Shown here: in pieces, positions 59,890-64,000 of the stretch | Numbering within the stretch: position 1 is the first letter of the stretch | Layout: every line of letters begins with the position of its first letter | Translations under genes and position numbers: made by a program | Assembly (NCBI RefSeq): GCF_008312885.1 | Contig: NZ_VSSO01000003.1 | Span: 186,001-250,000 of the forward strand | Reading direction: 5' to 3' | DNA length: 64,000 nucleotides | Source: Lolliginicoccus suaedae | GTDB taxonomy: Bacteria > Actinomycetota > Actinomycetes > Mycobacteriales > Mycobacteriaceae | Notes under the pieces: generated by a model | What the model saw: the letters and a program-made list of their open reading frames with translations, nothing else | Databases searched by the model: none | What the model was told of the DNA's origin: nothing

Positions 59890-60720
59890 CTAGAGCCGAT
59901 ACACCCGCCGCGCGGTGGCCGTGGTCCCCGCCGCCACATCCTCGGGCGCCTCGCCGCGCAGCTCCGCGAGCGCGCGCACGGTGTAGGGCAGGCAGTACGA
60001 CTGGTTGGGCGCGCCGCGGTAGGGGTGCGGCGTCAGGTAGGGCGCGTCGGTCTCGACCATCATCTGCTCGTGCGGGATGAGCAGGGCCGCCTCGTGCAGG
60101 TCGCGGGCGTTGCGGAAGCTGACGGTGCCCGAGAGGCTGAGGATCCAGCCGTGATCGAGGCAGGTGCGCGCCATGGACGGCCCCGAGGAGAAGCAGTGGA
60201 AGATGACGCTCTCCGGCGGGCCCTCGGACAGCAGGACGCGCACGAGGTCATCGTCGGCCTCGCGGTTGTGCAGCATCAGTGGCTTGCCGATCCGCTTGGC
60301 GAGGTCGATGTGCCAGCGGAACGCATCCTCCTGCTCGCTACGGGTGGCGCAGCCCTCGAGCTTGCCGGGCCAGTACCAGTCGAGACCGGTCTCCCCCACG
60401 GCGACGGTGCGCTCGTCGAGAGCGAGCTCCTCGATGCGCGCGCGGGCGTGATCGTCGAGCGCGTTGGCACGGGTGGGGTGCAGCGCAACGGCGGCGTGCA
60501 CGCGATCGTCCCAGTGGGCGAAGCGCACAGCGTTCTCGGCGGCGTCGAGGTCATCGGCCACGGTGACGATGGTTCCTACCCCGGCGCTGTCCGCGCGGTC
60601 CACGATGGCACGGAGCGACTCCTCATCATGGGCACCGCACGCGTCGAGGTGGGTGTGCGCGTCGATGATCGGGGCAAGCCGCTCGGGAAGCGGGGGTGCT
60701 TCGCGCTTGCTTGATCCCAT
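59890..60720 (-). CDS. tatD: TatD-family metal-dependent DNase/deacylase
   Basis: A 276-residue TIM-barrel hydrolase of the TatD family. Metal ligands are visible in IIDAHTHLDACG (His-x-His), VAVGETGLDWYW (Glu), LMLHNREADDD (His), IFHCFSSGPSMA (His) and MMVETDAPYLTPHPYRG (Asp). Family members are 3'-5' exonucleases or D-aminoacyl-tRNA deacylases. It begins seven bases after the metG stop and is probably cotranscribed. Element D follows. Confidence 0.93.
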   Translation of the reverse strand: MGSSKREAPPLPERLAPIIDAHTHLDACGAHDEESLRAIVDRADSAGVGTIVTVADDLDAAENAVRFAHWDDRVHAAVALHPTRANALDDHARARIEELALDERTVAVGETGLDWYWPGKLEGCATRSEQEDAFRWHIDLAKRIGKPLMLHNREADDDLVRVLLSEGPPESVIFHCFSSGPSMARTCLDHGWILSLSGTVSFRNARDLHEAALLIPHEQMMVETDAPYLTPHPYRGAPNQSYCLPYTVRALAELRGEAPEDVAAGTTATARRVYRL

Positions 60721-60727
60721 CAGGGCC

Positions 60728-62563
60728 TCACTTCTTGATCGGTGCCCACTCGGGGCCGGTCTCGCCGATCTCGGGGTCGAGCTTGGCGAACAGGGGCCTC
60801 GGCTTGCTCAGTGGCGTTCCGGGCGTGATGCTGGTGCGCTCCCACCGGGCCTTCTCGCTGGCGTAGTCACCCATGATGACGGGATAGCTGCGTCCTTCCT
60901 TGGGAAGGTTGGCGCCAACCGGCGCGGTGCGGGCGGTGTTGTCCTCCACCTCGTGCACCTCGGGCTGGGCCGCCCACACGCCGGTGCCACCGAGCGCCTC
61001 GTGGACCTGCTGCGAGGCATGCGGCAGGAAGGGGGTGAGCAGGGTGTTGGCATCCGAGACGACCTGCAGCGAGGTGTGCAGGACGGTGGCGAGGCGGTCG
61101 CGCTGGTCGGGATCCTTGGCGAGCTTCCACGGCTCGAGCGCGGAGATGTACCGGTTGGCGGCGGTGACGACGCGCATGCCCTCGGTGGCGGCGGCGCGGA
61201 AACGGCTGCGTCGCAGGTGGGCCCCGGCAGTCTCGAACGCGGCCTCCGCGGTGCGGAGCAGCTCGGCGTCGGCGTCGGTCAGCGTCGCGGGGCGGGGAAT
61301 CTCGCCGAAGTTCTTCTGCGCCATCGACACCGAGCGATTGACGAGGTTGCCCCATTCGTTGGCGAGCTCGAAGTTGGTGCGACGGATGAACTCGTCCCAG
61401 GTGAAGTCGGTGTCCTGGGATTCCGGACCGGCGACGGAGATGAAATAGCGCAGCGCGTCGGGGCCGAAGTCCCGCAGGAAGTCACGGACATAGATGACGG
61501 TGCCGCGGCTGGTGGAGAACTTGGAGCCGCTCATGGTGAGGAACTCGCTGGAGACGACCTCGGTGGGCAGGTTGAGCTCGCCGAACATGCCGGGCTCGCC
61601 GCCGTGCTCCCCGGCGCCACGGTAGCCGAGCAGCTCGGAGGGCCAGATCTGCGAGTGGAAGGTGATGTTGTCCTTGCCCATGAAGTAGTAGGACACGGCC
61701 TCGGGGTCGGTCCACCACTGGCGCCACGCATCAGGATTGCCGGTGCGCACGGCCCACTCGATGCTCGCGGACAGATAGCCGATGACGGCGTCGAACCATA
61801 CGTACAGCTTCTTGTCGGGACGGTCCTGCCAGCCATCGAGCGGGATGGGCACGCCCCAGTCGATGTCACGGCTCATCGCGCGGGGCCGCAGGTTCTCGAT
61901 GAGGTTGAGGCTGAACCGCAGCACGTTCGGGCGCCATTCGGTGCGGCCCTTGAGCCAGATCTCCAGCGCCCCGGCAAGGGACGGCAGATCGAGGAAGAAG
62001 TGCTCGGTCTCGATGAACTTCGGCGTCTCGCCATTGAGCTTGGAGCGCGGATTGATCAGGTCGATCGGGTCGAGCTGGTTGCCGCAGTTGTCGCACTGGT
62101 CGCCGCGCGCGCCGTCGTAGCCACAGATCGGGCAGGTGCCCTCGACGTAGCGGTCGGGCAGCGTCCGCCCAGTGGAGGGACTGATCGCCCCGGTGGTGGT
62201 CTTGGGGACGAGGTAGCCGTTCTTGTGCAAGGTACGGAAGAGTTCCTGCACCACCGCGTAGTGGTTGCGCGTGGTGGTGCGGGTGAACAGGTCGTAGCTC
62301 AGGCCCAGGCCAGCGAGGTCGTCGACGATGACGCGGTTGTACCGGTCAGCGAGCTCCTGGGGCGTGGTGCCCTCCTGCTCGGCCTGCACGAGGATGGGGG
62401 TGCCGTGCTCGTCGGTGCCCGAGACCATCAGCACGTCGTTGCCGGCCATTCGCTGGTAGCGGGCGAAAACGTCCGACGGGACGCCGAAGCCGGAAACGTG
62501 GCCAATGTGGCGGGGGCCGTTGGTGTAGGGCCACGCAACCGCCGTGAGCACTCGGGTAGACAT
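60728..62563 (-). CDS. metG: methionyl-tRNA synthetase
   Basis: A 611-residue class I synthetase. The HIGH motif is in [12 protein letters not shown] (about residues 16-27), the zinc knuckle is [19 protein letters not shown] (four Cys), and the KMSKS equivalent is [13 protein letters not shown] (about 350). The anticodon-binding helical domain contains [15 protein letters not shown] and [22 protein letters not shown]-terminal tail of about 60 residues is present but no EMAP-II tRNA-binding domain. On the minus strand TAGGCT lies six bases before the ATG with no ribosome-binding site, suggesting a leaderless transcript. Confidence 0.95.
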   Translation of the reverse strand: MSTRVLTAVAWPYTNGPRHIGHVSGFGVPSDVFARYQRMAGNDVLMVSGTDEHGTPILVQAEQEGTTPQELADRYNRVIVDDLAGLGLSYDLFTRTTTRNHYAVVQELFRTLHKNGYLVPKTTTGAISPSTGRTLPDRYVEGTCPICGYDGARGDQCDNCGNQLDPIDLINPRSKLNGETPKFIETEHFFLDLPSLAGALEIWLKGRTEWRPNVLRFSLNLIENLRPRAMSRDIDWGVPIPLDGWQDRPDKKLYVWFDAVIGYLSASIEWAVRTGNPDAWRQWWTDPEAVSYYFMGKDNITFHSQIWPSELLGYRGAGEHGGEPGMFGELNLPTEVVSSEFLTMSGSKFSTSRGTVIYVRDFLRDFGPDALRYFISVAGPESQDTDFTWDEFIRRTNFELANEWGNLVNRSVSMAQKNFGEIPRPATLTDADAELLRTAEAAFETAGAHLRRSRFRAAATEGMRVVTAANRYISALEPWKLAKDPDQRDRLATVLHTSLQVVSDANTLLTPFLPHASQQVHEALGGTGVWAAQPEVHEVEDNTARTAPVGANLPKEGRSYPVIMGDYASEKARWERTSITPGTPLSKPRPLFAKLDPEIGETGPEWAPIKK

Positions 62564-62569
62564 GCCCCA

Positions 62570-62575
62570 AGCCTA
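62570..62575 (-). promoter_or_regulatory. candidate -10 box for leaderless metG mRNA
   Basis: On the minus strand TAGGCT-TGGGGC-ATG; six bases separate the -10 box from the metG start codon. Confidence 0.45.
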
Positions 62576-62684
62576 TTCGGTCATGCACGGGGAATCCCAA
62601 CCGCAGTGCCTGGGAGCGCCGTGCGGCTGGTGAACCTTTGATGTCGCGGCTGCGTCGCTCCCACACCTCATCGGCGGATACAGG

Positions 62685-62690
62685 CATACT
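62685..62690 (+). promoter_or_regulatory. candidate -10 box for leaderless DUF2786 mRNA
   Basis: CATACT ends eight bases before the ATG at 62699; no Shine-Dalgarno sequence is present. It lies in the 135-base divergent region with metG. Confidence 0.4.
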
Positions 62691-62698
62691 GCACTGCC

Positions 62699-64000
62699 AT
62701 GGGGACGACCTCCGAGGACAACGGCAGCCCAGGCCGGCGAGACCAGGCCCAGCGCGATCAGGCACAGCGCGGGCAAGGCCAGGGCGATTCCGCGCTGGGC
62801 GCGCTCGGCGCGCGGCTGCGCTTCCCCTCCTGGGCGACGCGCCGCCCCGGCCAGCCCCAGGATTCCGCCTCCGCCAGCCACGGGGGCAGCGCGCGCAATG
62901 CGGACACCGAGGAGCAGTGGAGCTGGCCCGGCGGCATTGTCCGCCCCGGCACCGACGCGCACACCCTCGTCATGGAGATGGTCCTCGACGGCGCGCATGC
63001 CAGTGTCGGCAGCCGCCGCTCGCGCGCGCATGCCACGAGCATCGCCGACCGGCTCGCTGCCATCGATGCGGGCCGGGAGCCATGGCTGGCCACCCGGGTG
63101 GCGTCCGAGCTGCTGCTCGCCGCGATGGACTCGCTGTACGAGCATGGCTGGCAGCCGCTCGACGTGGTGCACGTGGTGCGCCGGGCGCATGCCGCACCAG
63201 TGCTCGAGCTCGCGGTCGCGACGGTGACGCATCAAGCAGTGCTCGCGAACGCCGAGCACCGTGCTCCACTGCCGTGGGTCGAGCAGCTGCGCGAGGTCGA
63301 GCAGTCGTTCCCCCGCCTGGCCGGGACCATGCGCCGCGCGGCCGTGCACAATCCTGCCGGCCGACCGTTCCTGCTGATGATCGACTACCCGCAGGTGCTG
63401 CACACCGATTGGCAGTCGGTGCTCGCGCTCCTTGGCCAGTGGCATGACCTGCCGGTGTGGCCCGTGGTGTGCGCGACGCCGTCGCAGTGGCCGGAGCAGC
63501 GGATCGACACCGATGCCAGCGCGCCCACGGTGGAGCCGCGCGTGCTGAACCGGGTGCGGGGCCTGCTCGCCAAGGCCGAGGCAACGACCTACCAGGGCGA
63601 GGCGGAGGCGTTCACGGCGAAGGCGCAGGAACTGATGACGCGCTACGCGATCGACGCGGCGATCCTCAGCGCGACCGTGGACCGCACGGACGTGGTGACC
63701 CGGCGCGTCCACATCGAGAACCCCTACACCAAGTCCAAGGTGCATCTGCTGCACGAGATCGCGCTCGCGAACCGGGTGCGGGTGGTGTGGGATGCCGAGT
63801 ACTCGGTCGCCACCGCTGTGGGAACACCGGTGGATCTGCGGCAGGTCGGGCTGCTCTACGAATCGACACTCGTGCAGGCCACCCGATCGATGACGGCGAT
63901 CGGTGAGTCCAGCAAGGATCCCGCGACCCGCTCGGCGAGCTTCCGCCGCGCATTCCTGTTCGCCTACGCGGTGCGGGTGGGGCAACGCTTGCAGCAGGTG
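62699..64000 (+). CDS. DUF2786-domain protein (3' end outside window)
   Basis: An open frame of 434 codons from an ATG at 62699 to the window edge, without a stop. The first 80 residues are Gln/Gly/Ala/Arg-rich and probably disordered. A helical segment (about 95-230) follows: TLVMEMVLDGAHASVGSRRS, VASELLLAAMDSLYEHGWQP. A DUF2786 motif is at about residues 280-325: VLNRVRGLLAKAEATTYQGE, AFTAKAQELMTRYAID, and the downstream region (NPYTKSKVHLLHEIALANRV) matches the domain usually attached to it. Function unknown; DUF2786 also occurs in phage and plasmid proteins. Divergent from metG. Confidence 0.85.
   Translation, partial: MGTTSEDNGSPGRRDQAQRDQAQRGQGQGDSALGALGARLRFPSWATRRPGQPQDSASASHGGSARNADTEEQWSWPGGIVRPGTDAHTLVMEMVLDGAHASVGSRRSRAHATSIADRLAAIDAGREPWLATRVASELLLAAMDSLYEHGWQPLDVVHVVRRAHAAPVLELAVATVTHQAVLANAEHRAPLPWVEQLREVEQSFPRLAGTMRRAAVHNPAGRPFLLMIDYPQVLHTDWQSVLALLGQWHDLPVWPVVCATPSQWPEQRIDTDASAPTVEPRVLNRVRGLLAKAEATTYQGEAEAFTAKAQELMTRYAIDAAILSATVDRTDVVTRRVHIENPYTKSKVHLLHEIALANRVRVVWDAEYSVATAVGTPVDLRQVGLLYESTLVQATRSMTAIGESSKDPATRSASFRRAFLFAYAVRVGQRLQQV

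Overview
The window is chromosomal DNA from a high-GC actinobacterium, most likely of the order Mycobacteriales (mycolic-acid bacteria). Evidence: the run metG-tatD-rpfB-ksgA-ispE, then pks16-like, pth, rplY, prs, glmU, TetR, mfd, mazG, lpqU-like, eno, ftsB-like, DUF501, ppx reproduces, with insertions, the gene set and order around Rv1007c-Rv1026 of Mycobacterium tuberculosis (recalled, not searched). A second block (cbs, GDSL esterase, fadA3-like thiolase, Bax1-I protein) resembles the Rv1072-Rv1077 neighbourhood. The genus cannot be named from sequence alone.

Layout. 1-10,008: 3' part of the nuo operon (nuoG partial to nuoN), respiratory complex I, every junction overlapping or nearly so. 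10,067-19,120: a small exported protein, a flippase-like membrane protein with a degenerate kinase-like domain, an orphan PemK/MazF-like protein, an exported DUF4185 protein (candidate D-arabinan hydrolase), a BtuFCD-type ABC importer and a glutaryl-CoA-dehydrogenase-like enzyme. 19,367-25,847: rhodanese behind a CsoR/CstR-like operator, cbs, GDSL esterase, thiolase, Bax1-I membrane protein, flavin reductase. 25,931-36,282 (minus strand): tRNA-Leu(UAA), ppx, DUF501, ftsB-like, eno, lytic transglycosylase, mazG, mfd, TetR. 36,439-44,812: tRNA-Gln, PH-domain protein, SIMPL lipoprotein, DUF4236 protein, acidic exported protein, glmU-prs, exported protein, rplY, pth. 44,841-54,294: thioesterase/TetR divergent pair with two operators, pks16-like ligase, prfC, 3-hydroxyisobutyryl-CoA hydrolase-like enzyme, AhpD-like, DUF4166, triple-VOC protein, ppk2. 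54,336-62,563 (minus): ABC-F, ispE, ksgA, rpfB, tatD, metG. 62,699 to the end: 5' part of a DUF2786 gene, open at the window edge.

The genes are mostly core: energy conservation (complex I), envelope precursor supply and remodelling (glmU, ispE, rpfB, transglycosylase, DUF4185), translation (metG, pth, rplY, prfC, ksgA, two tRNAs), polyphosphate turnover (ppk2, ppx) and lipid/branched-chain metabolism. I see no transposase, phage gene or CRISPR array.

The least expected signal is between genes: several families of large palindromic elements. One family of about 72 bp occurs four times, and each copy lies 36-57 nt downstream of a stop codon in the same orientation as that gene. Other families lie at 23,802/49,625, 29,632/37,083 and 25,102. 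A second recurring pattern is a TAnnnT-like -10 box ending 6-8 nt before an ATG with no Shine-Dalgarno sequence, suggesting leaderless transcripts for at least six genes.
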